Shown here piece after piece: positions 8,321 through 16,198 of a DNA stretch of 49,009 bases. The translations under genes and the position numbers were made by a program. The notes under the pieces were generated by a model that saw nothing but the letters and a program-made list of their open reading frames with translations, did not search any database and was not told the DNA's origin. The stretch comes from Alistipes sp. (GTDB lineage Bacteria > Bacteroidota > Bacteroidia > Bacteroidales > Rikenellaceae), in NCBI GenBank assembly GCA_020026375.1, contig JAHHQN010000016.1, positions 1-49,009 of the forward strand. The letters run 5' to 3'. Position 1 is the stretch's first letter. The number at the start of each line of letters is the position of its first letter.

Positions 8321-9697
8321 CTAAAGATGAATGGCATGTCCCATGGCGGCCTCCGTCGCCTCCAGCACACCCTCCGCCATCGTGGGGTGGGAGTGAATGG
8401 TGTGGGCAATGGCTTCGGCCGTGGCACCCAGCTGCATGGCCAGCGTCGGCTCGGCCAGCATCTCCGTAACACTTGCACCCACCATGTGCGCACCGATCAG
8501 ACGATGTTCCGCATCGAAAAGCACCTTCACAAAGCCGTCACGGTCGCCGGCGGCCGTTGCCTTGCCCGAAGCCGTAAACGGGAAGCGTCCCACCGTATAT
8601 TCCACACCGCGGGCCTTGGCCTGCTCCTCGGTCATGCCGACCGATGCCACCTCGGGCGTGGTGAAGACACACGAAGGAATCACCGCATAGTCCACCTTGT
8701 GGGGTTCGAGTCCGCAGATATGCTCCACGCAGCAGACCGCCTCGGCCGAAGCCACATGCGCCAGCGCAGGGGTGGCAATAATGTCGCCGATGGCATACAC
8801 GCCCTCGACATTGGTGCGGTAGAAGTCGTCGACCACTACCCAGCCCTTTTCGACAGCCACACCCAGCGTCTCGAGACCTATACCCTCGGTGTTGGGTACG
8901 ATACCTACCGCCGACAACACCTTGTCGGCCACGAGGGTGGTTTCGCCCTTCTTGTTCTCGACCACCACTTCGCAAAGTCCTTCATCATTGACCGTGACGC
9001 TCTTCACGGTGGTGGAGCAGAGCACCGCGGCACGCAGCTTGCGGAAGGCGCGTTCCATGGTCTTCGACACCTCCTCGTCCTCCAACGGAAGGAGGTGAGG
9101 CAGGTACTCCACGATGGTCACCTTGACACCCAGTGCGGCGTAGAACCATGCAAACTCGGCTCCGATGGCTCCCGAACCCACCACAATCATCGACTCGGGA
9201 AGCTCCTTGAGCAGGAGCGCATGCTTCGACGAGAGGACATGCTCGCCGTCGACGGGCATGAAAGGCATCTCGCGCGGACGTGCGCCCGTGGCCAGAATGA
9301 TATGGTCGGCGTCGTATTCCACCCCGTCGACATCGACCTTGTGGGGGGCCGTCAGCCGGCCGAAGCCCTGCAAGAGGTCGATGTTGTTCTTCTTGAGGAG
9401 GAACTGCACACCGCGCGACATGGTGTCGGCCACGGCACGCGAGCGCTCGACAATCTTCTCCAGCGAGGGTCGCACCTCGCCCGACAGTTCTATGCCGTAT
9501 TCGGCAGCCGAAAGGCAGTGGGTGTAGACGTGCGCGCTCTTGAGAAGGGCCTTGGTGGGGATACAACCCCAGTTCAGACACACGCCTCCCGCCTCGGCAC
9601 GCTCGACGAGCGCCACCTTGCGTTCTAGTTGTGCGGCGCGTATGGCGGCCACATATCCGCCCGGTCCGCTGCCGATTACAATGATGTCATACTTCAT
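8321..9697 (-). CDS. lpdA: Dihydrolipoyl dehydrogenase (E3)
   Basis: FAD-dependent enzyme that reoxidises dihydrolipoamide with NAD+ for 2-oxo acid dehydrogenase or glycine cleavage complexes. The 458 residues show the N-terminal FAD-binding GSGPGG motif (9-14) and the redox disulfide in GGVCLNWGCIPTK (Cys40 and Cys45). They also have an NAD-binding GSGAIG motif near the middle and the C-terminal catalytic His-Glu motif in HSHPTMAEGV. The length is normal. It is 51 bases downstream of the secreted dipeptidase gene, so the two may be cotranscribed, although they have no evident functional link. No E1, E2 or glycine cleavage genes are nearby, so the partner complex is unknown. Confidence 0.96.
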   Translation of the reverse strand: MKYDIIVIGSGPGGYVAAIRAAQLERKVALVERAEAGGVCLNWGCIPTKALLKSAHVYTHCLSAAEYGIELSGEVRPSLEKIVERSRAVADTMSRGVQFLLKKNNIDLLQGFGRLTAPHKVDVDGVEYDADHIILATGARPREMPFMPVDGEHVLSSKHALLLKELPESMIVVGSGAIGAEFAWFYAALGVKVTIVEYLPHLLPLEDEEVSKTMERAFRKLRAAVLCSTTVKSVTVNDEGLCEVVVENKKGETTLVADKVLSAVGIVPNTEGIGLETLGVAVEKGWVVVDDFYRTNVEGVYAIGDIIATPALAHVASAEAVCCVEHICGLEPHKVDYAVIPSCVFTTPEVASVGMTEEQAKARGVEYTVGRFPFTASGKATAAGDRDGFVKVLFDAEHRLIGAHMVGASVTEMLAEPTLAMQLGATAEAIAHTIHSHPTMAEGVLEATEAAMGHAIHL

Positions 9698-9748
9698 AAG
9701 TGAAAAGTTTTAAGGTCGGTTCTTTCAGGTATTTGGCGTTGCGGAAGG

Positions 9749-11413
9749 TCAGAAATTTTTGACTTCCAGCACTGCGCCATTGTCGTTCGCCACGGCTCTC
9801 TTCCACTTCTCGTTGTAGCCGGGGAACTGAATCTTGTCGGGAATATCGCGGCCGTTGCCGTTGTCGAGGAACTTGCCCGGCTCGGTCTCGGTCTTGAGGT
9901 TGCCGTCGATGTACTTCACCAACAGGTAGCGGTCCAGCTCCTGCCAGGTGTCGAACAGCTCCTGCGCCTCGCGTGCGGAGTAGTCGGAGAGGAACTTCTG
10001 ACGCTTCTTGTCGCTCATCTTCGCAGCCTGCGCATCGATGTCGGCAACCTCCACAAGGTGGTCGTTCTCCCACTTGTCGGTCGCCTTGCGCACGTCACCT
10101 GCAATCATGTCGTAGCGCAGGTAGGCGAAGTTGGCCACACGGTTGAACAACCAGAAGGCCGATGTGGGCGAATACTTGAGCATCGTGCCGTTGCCCTCGC
10201 GGAAACACTCGGGAACGACTGTCGTGCTGCAATAGATGGGAGTGAGGCACGAAGTGGCGGCATCGTCGACACCGAACCAGAGGATACCCATATCCTTCGA
10301 CACGTGGGGACGCGCCTGTGCCACGAACCAGAAACCGGTCTGCTGGGTGGCGGTGGCACGCTCGTTGAGATAGGTCTTGCCGTCAACTTCGAAGTTCATC
10401 GGACGCCAACGGTAGGGGCAGTTGTGACCGCCGGCACCCAAATCCCTGGTCATGTCCATCGGAGTACCCTCGTAGTGGTCTCTCATGCAGTCGAAGACCG
10501 TCTTGGGCGACACCTTGGTGCGGGGCTTCACCCACAGGGGCATGCGGTTCTTGGGGGCATAACCCATGGCGTAGTCGGTGTAGGCGTCCATACCGTCGGC
10601 CACATGGCGGAAGAAGGCCCATACACGGGCGTCACAACCGCGAATCGTGCCGAAATCGGTAGGCGCATAGGCATCGGCGAAGCTGAACTCCTCGTCCTTG
10701 CCATTGAAATAGCCCATCTCACGGGCAAACGAAATCACGTCGTCGGAGTAGAGGCAGTTTTCCTTGTCATTGAGAGGGAAGGTGGTGATACGCGACTGGT
10801 TGGCGTGACCCGACACATAGCCGTCGGGTACACGGCGTGCCACCCATACGATACCCTTGCGGGTGTTCTTACCCTCGGCATCGAGCTTGCTACCCTTGCC
10901 GATGAGTTCCATGATCCACACCTCCTCGGTGTCGGCAATCGAGAACGACTCGCCCGACGAGGCATAGCCGTAGGTGTTGGCCAGCTCGGCGATGGTGGCG
11001 ATGGCCTCACGCGCCGTGGTGGCACGCTGGAGGGTGATGTAAATCAGCGAACCGTAGTCGATGCCGCCCTGCGGGTCGGCCAGCTCCTCACGGCCGCCAT
11101 AGGTGGTCTCGCTGATAATGAGCGAATGTTCGTTCATGTTGCCCACCGTCGACCAGGTGCGTGCCACCTGCGGAATGTTGCGCAGATAGCGACCCGTGTC
11201 CCATTCGTAGACGGGCATCATGGCTCCGGCCTTGAAACGGCCGGCAGGTGTGTGGTACAGTGCGCCGTACAATCCGTGGGAGTCGGCCGCATAGGAGACC
11301 AGTATCGAACCGTCGGTCGATGCACCCTTGGTGACGATGAAGTTGGTGCAGGCCTCCGCCGGTGTGGCATTCCACATAAGGAGTGCCGCGAGAGCATAGA
11401 TGATTTTTTTCAT
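9749..11413 (-). CDS. Secreted C69-family dipeptidase
   Basis: Peptidase of the PepD/C69 family, expected to cleave dipeptides or short peptides in the periplasm. Starting at 11413 gives 554 residues with a signal peptide (MKKIIYALAALLMW) that ends at PAEA. The next residue is Cys22, in CTNFIVTKGAS. In this N-terminal-nucleophile family, cleavage exposes the Cys as the catalytic residue, so signal removal would also activate the enzyme. The rest contains the family pattern (YGGREELADP, WIMELIG and the DFGTIRGCDARVWAFF segment). A frame extending upstream to 11464 is rejected, because a consensus promoter at 11434-11465 lies inside it. Transcription probably continues into lpdA. Confidence 0.92.
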   Translation of the reverse strand: MKKIIYALAALLMWNATPAEACTNFIVTKGASTDGSILVSYAADSHGLYGALYHTPAGRFKAGAMMPVYEWDTGRYLRNIPQVARTWSTVGNMNEHSLIISETTYGGREELADPQGGIDYGSLIYITLQRATTAREAIATIAELANTYGYASSGESFSIADTEEVWIMELIGKGSKLDAEGKNTRKGIVWVARRVPDGYVSGHANQSRITTFPLNDKENCLYSDDVISFAREMGYFNGKDEEFSFADAYAPTDFGTIRGCDARVWAFFRHVADGMDAYTDYAMGYAPKNRMPLWVKPRTKVSPKTVFDCMRDHYEGTPMDMTRDLGAGGHNCPYRWRPMNFEVDGKTYLNERATATQQTGFWFVAQARPHVSKDMGILWFGVDDAATSCLTPIYCSTTVVPECFREGNGTMLKYSPTSAFWLFNRVANFAYLRYDMIAGDVRKATDKWENDHLVEVADIDAQAAKMSDKKRQKFLSDYSAREAQELFDTWQELDRYLLVKYIDGNLKTETEPGKFLDNGNGRDIPDKIQFPGYNEKWKRAVANDNGAVLEVKNF

Positions 11414-11433
11414 AACAGATAAAGTTTTGCTAA

Positions 11434-11465
11434 CAAATGTACGAAACAAAACCCAAAACCACAAA
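11434..11465 (-). promoter_or_regulatory. Promoter of the C69 dipeptidase gene
   Basis: Minus strand TACATTTG (plus-strand 11434-11441) fits TAnnTTTG, and TTTG (11462-11465) stands 20 bases upstream. The start codon is only about 20 bases downstream of the -7 box, so the leader is short. Confidence 0.8.
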
Positions 11466-11512
11466 ACAAATTTTAATTCCCTTTGCGAGTTATCGAATAT
11501 TGAATTTTTGTG

Positions 11513-11520
11513 TAACTTTG
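11513..11520 (+). promoter_or_regulatory. -7 box of the YggS-family gene
   Basis: TAACTTTG fits the TAnnTTTG consensus, 23 bases before the start codon. No good -33 element was found at the usual spacing. Together with the minus-strand promoter at 11434-11465 it makes a compact divergent promoter region. Confidence 0.65.
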
Positions 11521-11543
11521 AAGTGCAAAAAACAAACTACAAC

Positions 11544-12215
11544 ATGTCAGAGACAGCCAACAGATTAGCGACGGTGCGCGCATCGCTTCCGCAGGGAGTG
11601 ACGCTGGTCGCCGTATCGAAAACCCACCCTGCCACCGCCATCGAAGAGGCCTATGCCGCCGGCCAGCGCATCTTCGGAGAGAGCCGTCCGCAGGAGTTGA
11701 AAGAGAAATACAACGCTCTGCCCAAAGATATCGAGTGGCACATGATCGGCCACCTGCAGACCAACAAAATCAAATACATCGCTCCGTATGTGGCCATGAT
11801 TCAGTCGGTGGACAGCGAGCGGCTCACCGAGGCCATACAGAAGGAGGCCGCCAAGTGTGAACGCACGATTGATATCCTGCTGGAGATTCATGTGGCACGC
11901 GAGGAGAGCAAGACCGGCTGGGACTTCGGAGAGTTGAAGGCCTACATCGACAGCGGCGTCTTCGACCGTCTGCCCAATATCCGTGTGAGGGGTGTGATGG
12001 GCATCGCCACCAACACCGACGAAGAGGAGGTCGTACGCCGCGACTTCGACACCCTGAAACAGTATTTCGACATGCTGCAGCCCCGATTCGGTGTTGCATT
12101 CGACACCCTCTCGATGGGTATGTCGGATGACTATCCGCTGGCCATCGACTGCGGTTCGACAATGGTGAGGGTCGGCTCCTACATCTTCGGAGCAAGAGAC
12201 TACTCCCTGAAATAG
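11544..12215 (+). CDS. yggS: YggS/PROSC-family pyridoxal phosphate homeostasis protein
   Basis: PLP-binding protein with an alanine racemase-like barrel but no known enzymatic activity; it controls free PLP and affects amino acid balance. The chosen ATG at 11544 gives 223 residues, the usual length, starting just before the conserved region. The PLP-binding lysine is Lys26 in LVAVSKTHP. The conserved FGESRPQEL and WHMIGHLQTNK segments follow, as does the C-terminal LSMGMSDDYPLAIDCGSTMVR phosphate-binding region. It is a single-gene unit ending in a bidirectional terminator shared with ffh. A longer upstream frame from 11400 crosses the divergent promoter region and is rejected. Confidence 0.95.
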   Translation: MSETANRLATVRASLPQGVTLVAVSKTHPATAIEEAYAAGQRIFGESRPQELKEKYNALPKDIEWHMIGHLQTNKIKYIAPYVAMIQSVDSERLTEAIQKEAAKCERTIDILLEIHVAREESKTGWDFGELKAYIDSGVFDRLPNIRVRGVMGIATNTDEEEVVRRDFDTLKQYFDMLQPRFGVAFDTLSMGMSDDYPLAIDCGSTMVRVGSYIFGARDYSLK

Positions 12216-12256
12216 GCTGACACCTCAACCGCCGACCGACAGAGAGAGATCCGTAA

Positions 12257-12304
12257 AAAAACGACAGACCGACAAGCCTTTTGACTTGTCGGTCTGTCGT
12301 TTTT
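12257..12304. terminator. Bidirectional terminator between yggS and ffh
   Basis: Two perfectly complementary 20-base arms (12257-12276 and 12285-12304) around an 8-base loop. The arms begin and end with runs of five A and five T, so it can serve transcription from both sides. Confidence 0.95.
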
Positions 12305-12355
12305 ACAATGTGGACGGGAGGCTTGTCTCTTTCTCCCCCCTCCGATATGGGGTCA

Positions 12356-13687
12356 TTAGCGACGCTTCATCATACCGCGCATGTTGGGCAGCTTCAGGCC
12401 ACCGCCGGCCACGGTCTTCATCATCTTGCGCGTCTGGTCAAACTGCTTCATCAGGCGGTTGACATCGGCCACGGTGTTACCGCTACCCTTGGCGATACGC
12501 TCGCGGCGACGTGCATTGATGATTTCGGGGTGTTCGCGCTCGTCGGGGGTCATCGACGAGATGATGGCCTCGGTCTGCTTGAACACATCGTCGGGAATAT
12601 CGACGTCCTTCAACATCTTGCCCATGCCGGGAAGCATCGAAGCCAAATCCTTGAGGTTACCCATCTTCTTGATTTGCTCGATCTGCTTCATGAAGTCGTT
12701 GAAATTGAACTGGTCCTTCACCAGCTTCTTCTTCAGTTTGCGGGCCTCCTCCTCGTCGAACTGCTCCTGTGCGCGCTCCACAAGCGACACCACGTCACCC
12801 ATGCCGAGGATACGGTCGGCCATACGCTCGGGGTGGAACACCTGAAGAGCGTCCATCTTCTCGCCGCTCGAGATGAATTTGAGCGGTTTGTCGACCACCG
12901 AACGGATAGAGATGGCGGCACCGCCTCGGGTGTCACCGTCGAGCTTGGTAAGCACCACGCCGTCGAAATCCAGACGGTCGTTGAACTCCTTGGCGGTATT
13001 GACTGCGTCCTGACCGGTCATCGAGTCGACCACAAACAGGGTCTCGGAGGGATTCACGGCGGCCTTGATGGCGGTAATCTCCTTCATCATCGCCTCGTCG
13101 ACGGCCAGACGACCGGCAGTATCGACAATCACTACGTTGCACGACTTCTGACGGGCATACTTGATGGCGTTCTGTGCAATCTCCACAGGATTGAGGTTAC
13201 CCTCCTCGGTGTAGACCTCAACACCCACCTGCTCGCCCAGCACCTTCAGCTGGTCGATGGCCGCAGGACGGTAGACGTCACCGGCCACCAGCAACACGTG
13301 GCGGCCCTTCTTGGTCTTGAGCATCGAGGCCAGCTTGCCGGAGAAGGTGGTCTTACCCGAACCCTGGAGACCGGCGATGAGAATCACGGCAGGATTGCCC
13401 TGCAGGTTGATGTCGGTCGCCTCGCCGCCCATGAGTGCGGCCAGCTCGTCACGCACGATTTTGGTCATCATCTGACCGGGCTTCACGGCCGTCAGCACGT
13501 CCTGACCCAGGGCCTTTTTCTTGACCTCATCGGTAAACGATTTGGCCACCTTGTAGTTCACGTCGGCGTCAATCAACGCACGACGAATCTCCTTGAGTGT
13601 TTCCGCAACATTAATCTCGGTGATACGACCCTCACCCTTCAGTATTTTAAATGACCGTTCAAGTTTATCGGTAAGATTTTCAAACAT
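12356..13687 (-). CDS. ffh: Signal recognition particle protein Ffh
   Basis: SRP54-type GTPase that binds signal sequences of nascent membrane proteins with SRP RNA and docks with FtsY. The 443 residues have the N domain, then the G domain with P-loop GLQGSGKTT (106-114), DTAGR and TKLDGDTRGGAA. The Met-rich M domain follows, with MLPGMGKML and the RNA-binding GSGNTVADVNRLMKQF helix region, and a basic C-terminal MRGMMKRR. The length is normal and all motifs are intact. It is transcribed alone from a consensus promoter upstream. Confidence 0.98.
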   Translation of the reverse strand: MFENLTDKLERSFKILKGEGRITEINVAETLKEIRRALIDADVNYKVAKSFTDEVKKKALGQDVLTAVKPGQMMTKIVRDELAALMGGEATDINLQGNPAVILIAGLQGSGKTTFSGKLASMLKTKKGRHVLLVAGDVYRPAAIDQLKVLGEQVGVEVYTEEGNLNPVEIAQNAIKYARQKSCNVVIVDTAGRLAVDEAMMKEITAIKAAVNPSETLFVVDSMTGQDAVNTAKEFNDRLDFDGVVLTKLDGDTRGGAAISIRSVVDKPLKFISSGEKMDALQVFHPERMADRILGMGDVVSLVERAQEQFDEEEARKLKKKLVKDQFNFNDFMKQIEQIKKMGNLKDLASMLPGMGKMLKDVDIPDDVFKQTEAIISSMTPDEREHPEIINARRRERIAKGSGNTVADVNRLMKQFDQTRKMMKTVAGGGLKLPNMRGMMKRR

Positions 13688-13713
13688 GGCTTATAATTCT
13701 ATTTTATATCGTA

Positions 13714-13744
13714 CAAAGGTAATCAATAATTTACAAAGAACAAT
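13714..13744 (-). promoter_or_regulatory. Promoter of ffh
   Basis: Minus strand TACCTTTG (13714-13721) fits the -7 consensus, with ATTG (13741-13744) 19 bases upstream. The start codon follows after 26 bases. Confidence 0.75.
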
Positions 13745-13928
13745 CCGTCGGCACGATTTTTTGGCGCATCAACCCCCATAAAACCACCCAAAAGAGGTCA
13801 TTGCACCGTGCAGGAGGGGGCTTTGCCGACGCACACGATGTCTCGCCGATGCTTTTCGGCGTTCCGTCCGCCATCGGAAAAACAGACGGAAGAGGCGGTG
13901 ATTTTTTAGGAGGAGAGAAATTTATGCG

Positions 13929-13936
13929 TATATTTG
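13929..13936 (+). promoter_or_regulatory. -7 box of the FlK-like thioesterase gene
   Basis: TATATTTG fits TAnnTTTG and lies 39 bases before the ATG. Upstream T-rich sequence at about 13902-13909 could be a weak -33 element. Confidence 0.65.
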
Positions 13937-13975
13937 TAGGAAATCACACAGTAATTCACTAAAAACACAGAGAAT

Positions 13976-14353
13976 ATGATGTTGGAAAAAGGTCTGAAGC
14001 ACGAGAGCCGCACCACGGTCTCGGAACAGAATATCGCACGCACGATGGGTTCGGGCGATTTGGAGGTATTTGCCACCCCCTCGATGGTGGCACTCATGGA
14101 GAATGCCGCCATGACCGCCGTGGCGGAGGCGCTGCCCGAAGGTTCGACCACCGTGGGCACCATGATGAACACCTCGCACATCAAGCCGTCGGGCATGGGT
14201 CAGGAGATTACGGCCGCAGCCGAGCTGACCGAGGTCGAGGGCCGCAAGCTCACCTTCAAGGTATCGGCGCACGACACGGAGGGTGTCATTGGCGAAGGTA
14301 CACACGTCCGCTACATTGTCGACCGTGAGAAGTTCATGTCGAAGGTAAAGTAG
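13976..14353 (+). CDS. FlK-like hot-dog fold thioesterase
   Basis: Small single hot-dog domain protein of 125 residues, resembling fluoroacetyl-CoA thioesterase FlK and relatives that hydrolyse short acyl-CoAs. The candidate catalytic triad of the family is visible: Thr34 in FATPSM, Glu42 in ALMENAA and His68 in NTSHIKPSG. A fluoroacetate role is not implied; bacterial relatives are common and mostly of unknown substrate, so a housekeeping acyl-CoA clearing role is the cautious reading. Two adjacent ATG codons (13976 and 13979) are possible starts. It stands alone between its promoter and a strong terminator shared with nhaD. Confidence 0.85.
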   Translation: MMLEKGLKHESRTTVSEQNIARTMGSGDLEVFATPSMVALMENAAMTAVAEALPEGSTTVGTMMNTSHIKPSGMGQEITAAAELTEVEGRKLTFKVSAHDTEGVIGEGTHVRYIVDREKFMSKVK

Positions 14354-14377
14354 GCTGCACCGGACAAACCAACCAAA

Positions 14378-14412
14378 GAAAGGGGGCGGAACTTCGAGTT
14401 CCGCCCCCTTTC
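14378..14412. terminator. Bidirectional terminator between the FlK-like gene and nhaD
   Basis: Perfect 16-base arms (14378-14393 and 14397-14412) with a very GC-rich core and a TCG loop. T-rich sequence follows on the plus strand (14415-14422) and, more weakly, on the minus strand. Confidence 0.85.
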
Positions 14413-14421
14413 GTATCTTTT

Positions 14422-15747
14422 TCAGAACGCAAAGAGCAGGTGTTCCACCCAAATCACGCCCATGCCGGCCAGATAGCCGACCAGAGCCGGCAGTGTAAAG
14501 TGTTTGAGATACCAGCCGAAGCCGATGTGGTCGAGTCCCATGGCCACCACACCCGCCGCCGAGCCGACCACCATCAGATTGCCGCCCACGCCCACACAGT
14601 AGGCCAGCAGATGCCAGAAAAGACCGTCGGCGACGAAGCACTGCGCGAATGCCACATCGGCACCCGCCGCCACGACATCGGGAGCCGTCACGGGATACAT
14701 GGCCATGGCGGCGGCCACCAGCGGCACATTGTCGACCACCGCCGACAGCACACCGACGGTTCCCGAAATGAGGAACACCTCGTGCAGTTCCTTATCGAGG
14801 AAGGCCGCCACACGGTTCAGGACGCCGGCGTCCTGCAACACGGCCACCGACATCAGCACACCGAGGAAGAAGAGAATGGTGGGCAGGTCGGTGTTGCGCA
14901 ACACCTTCGACACACGGTGGGTCACCGCCTCGTCCCAGGCGGAGTGACGGCCGTAGATGATTTCGGAGAGCAGCCACATGGCACCCAGCGAAATCATCAT
15001 GCCCATATAGGACGACAACCCCGTAATCTCCTTGAACACGGGAACAAAAAGCAGCGCGGCGATGCCGGCAAAGAGCATCAGGCGGCTCATCCTGGCCGAG
15101 GAAGGAGACATCTCTTCGGCGGGGGCGACAGGCGGCAGCGGTGACCTGTCGAGCAGGCGGCCGACGAGCAGCACGGGAAGGACCACCGCAACCACACACG
15201 GCAGCAGCAGGCGCACAATCAGCGCCACGGCACTGACATTTCCCTTCATCCACAGCATGATGGTCGTGATGTCGCCTATCGGAGACCACGCGCCGCCACT
15301 GTTGGCCGAAAGGATAACCACCCCCGTGAAGACCCACCGCTCGCGCTCCGTGGGGACAAGCCGACGCAACAGCAGCACCATGATGATGGAGGTGGTCATG
15401 TTGTCGAGCAGGGCCGACAACACAAATGTCACGCCCGACACCAGCCACAAGAGGCGAATTTTACGCCGGGCGGTGATGTAGCGTGTGAGCAGCGAGAAGC
15501 CGCCGTGGATATCGATGAGGTTGACGATGGCCATCGCGCCAATCAGATAGAAGAGTATCTCGCAGGTGTCGCCCAGATTGTCGGTCATCTGGTGGTGAAT
15601 GTCGGCATCGTGGCCCCACACCGCCAGCACCAGCCACATGGCACCGCACATGAGCAGCGCGGTGGCCGCCTTGTTGACCTTCATGCGCCCCTCACAGGCG
15701 ATGCAGAGGTATCCTGCAATGAAAATGGCAATCAGTGTATATATCAT
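14422..15747 (-). CDS. nhaD: NhaD-type Na+/H+ antiporter
   Basis: Inner-membrane antiporter of the ion transporter superfamily that expels Na+ in exchange for protons. The start at 15747 gives 441 residues beginning MIYTLIAIFIAGYL, the first of about 11-12 hydrophobic helices. A frame extending to 15795 would use TTG and add a non-hydrophobic extension, so it is not preferred. Typical NhaD segments are present: NKAATALL near the start, ALLDNMTTSIIMVLLL, SANSGGAWSPIGDITTIMLW, VDNVPLVAAAMAMYP and GVGGNLMVVGSAAGVVAMG. The organism also carries a Na+-exporting decarboxylase (26643-30339), so a sodium cycle is in use. No confident promoter was found. Confidence 0.93.
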   Translation of the reverse strand: MIYTLIAIFIAGYLCIACEGRMKVNKAATALLMCGAMWLVLAVWGHDADIHHQMTDNLGDTCEILFYLIGAMAIVNLIDIHGGFSLLTRYITARRKIRLLWLVSGVTFVLSALLDNMTTSIIMVLLLRRLVPTERERWVFTGVVILSANSGGAWSPIGDITTIMLWMKGNVSAVALIVRLLLPCVVAVVLPVLLVGRLLDRSPLPPVAPAEEMSPSSARMSRLMLFAGIAALLFVPVFKEITGLSSYMGMMISLGAMWLLSEIIYGRHSAWDEAVTHRVSKVLRNTDLPTILFFLGVLMSVAVLQDAGVLNRVAAFLDKELHEVFLISGTVGVLSAVVDNVPLVAAAMAMYPVTAPDVVAAGADVAFAQCFVADGLFWHLLAYCVGVGGNLMVVGSAAGVVAMGLDHIGFGWYLKHFTLPALVGYLAGMGVIWVEHLLFAF

Positions 15748-15853
15748 ATCTTCGAGGAGTTGGAATTGCCAACCCGTTATGGAATCCCCCTGCAAATTCT
15801 GCGCCCCGAGAGGGGTAAATCCTTATAAAATTGTGCTAATTTTGGAGGACAGG

Positions 15854-15884
15854 CTTGGATATTGATTTTTTTTAGTTATCTTTG
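15854..15884 (+). promoter_or_regulatory. Promoter of tRNA-Gln
   Basis: TATCTTTG (15877-15884) fits the -7 consensus, and TTGG (15854-15857) lies 19 bases upstream. The mature tRNA begins 22 bases after the -7 box. Confidence 0.75.
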
Positions 15885-15905
15885 CAGCGCTTTCGAGCAT
15901 TTGTT

Positions 15906-15976
15906 TGAGCTGTGGTGTAATGGTAACACAGCAGATTTTGGTTCTGTCGTTCTGGGTTCGAGTCCCGGCAGCTCAA
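15906..15976 (+). tRNA. tRNA-Gln (anticodon TTG)
   Basis: A full cloverleaf can be drawn: acceptor stem TGAGCTG (15906-15912) with CAGCTCA (15969-15975), D arm GTGT/ACAC, anticodon stem GCAGA/TCTGT with loop TTTTGGT, and T arm CTGGG/CCCGG with loop TTCGAGT. The anticodon TTG is at 15938-15940 and reads CAA (and CAG by wobble). The discriminator base is A; the 3' CCA is not encoded. It is transcribed alone and followed by a terminator. Confidence 0.97.
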
Positions 15977-15980
15977 CAGG

Positions 15981-16014
15981 AAAAGGTGATACTCTTCGGA
16001 GTGTCACCTTTTTT
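15981..16014 (+). terminator. Intrinsic terminator of tRNA-Gln
   Basis: Arms 15981-15994 and 15999-16012 pair with one G-T pair around a TTCG tetraloop, followed by a T run to 16014. It starts four bases after the tRNA. Confidence 0.92.
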
Positions 16015-16044
16015 CGTTCTGCGGCACACACCGCACCTCAACAA

Positions 16045-16078
16045 GAAAAACCGCCACCCCGAAAGGGTGACGGTTTTT
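16045..16078. terminator. Hairpin terminator downstream of addB-like gene
   Basis: AAAAACCGCCACCC (16046-16059 region) pairs with GGGTGACGGTTTTT (to 16078) with one mismatch and a short loop. It has A/T runs on both sides. On the minus strand it would end the AddB-like transcript, about 120 bases past its stop; on the plus strand it backs up the tRNA terminator. Confidence 0.75.
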
Positions 16079-16198
16079 CCGTATTTTACAATCCTGACAG
16101 AGGGGAAGTCCTATGGAAAAGCCTCGCGCCGTTCCTCCGTTGTCGGCCTCTTGAGCCCATACGTTCCTCCCCCACGGCCGACGACACCGACAGCGTGG

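Noticed and set aside
15906..16014. tRNA-Gln as an integration site for a mobile element
   Set aside because: No integrase, no repeat of the tRNA 3' end and no composition change next to it were found.
16139..16185. Imperfect inverted repeat (GTTGTCGGCC with GGCCGACGAC) after the AddB-like gene
   Set aside because: No T run on either strand, and the hairpin at 16045-16078 is a better terminator.
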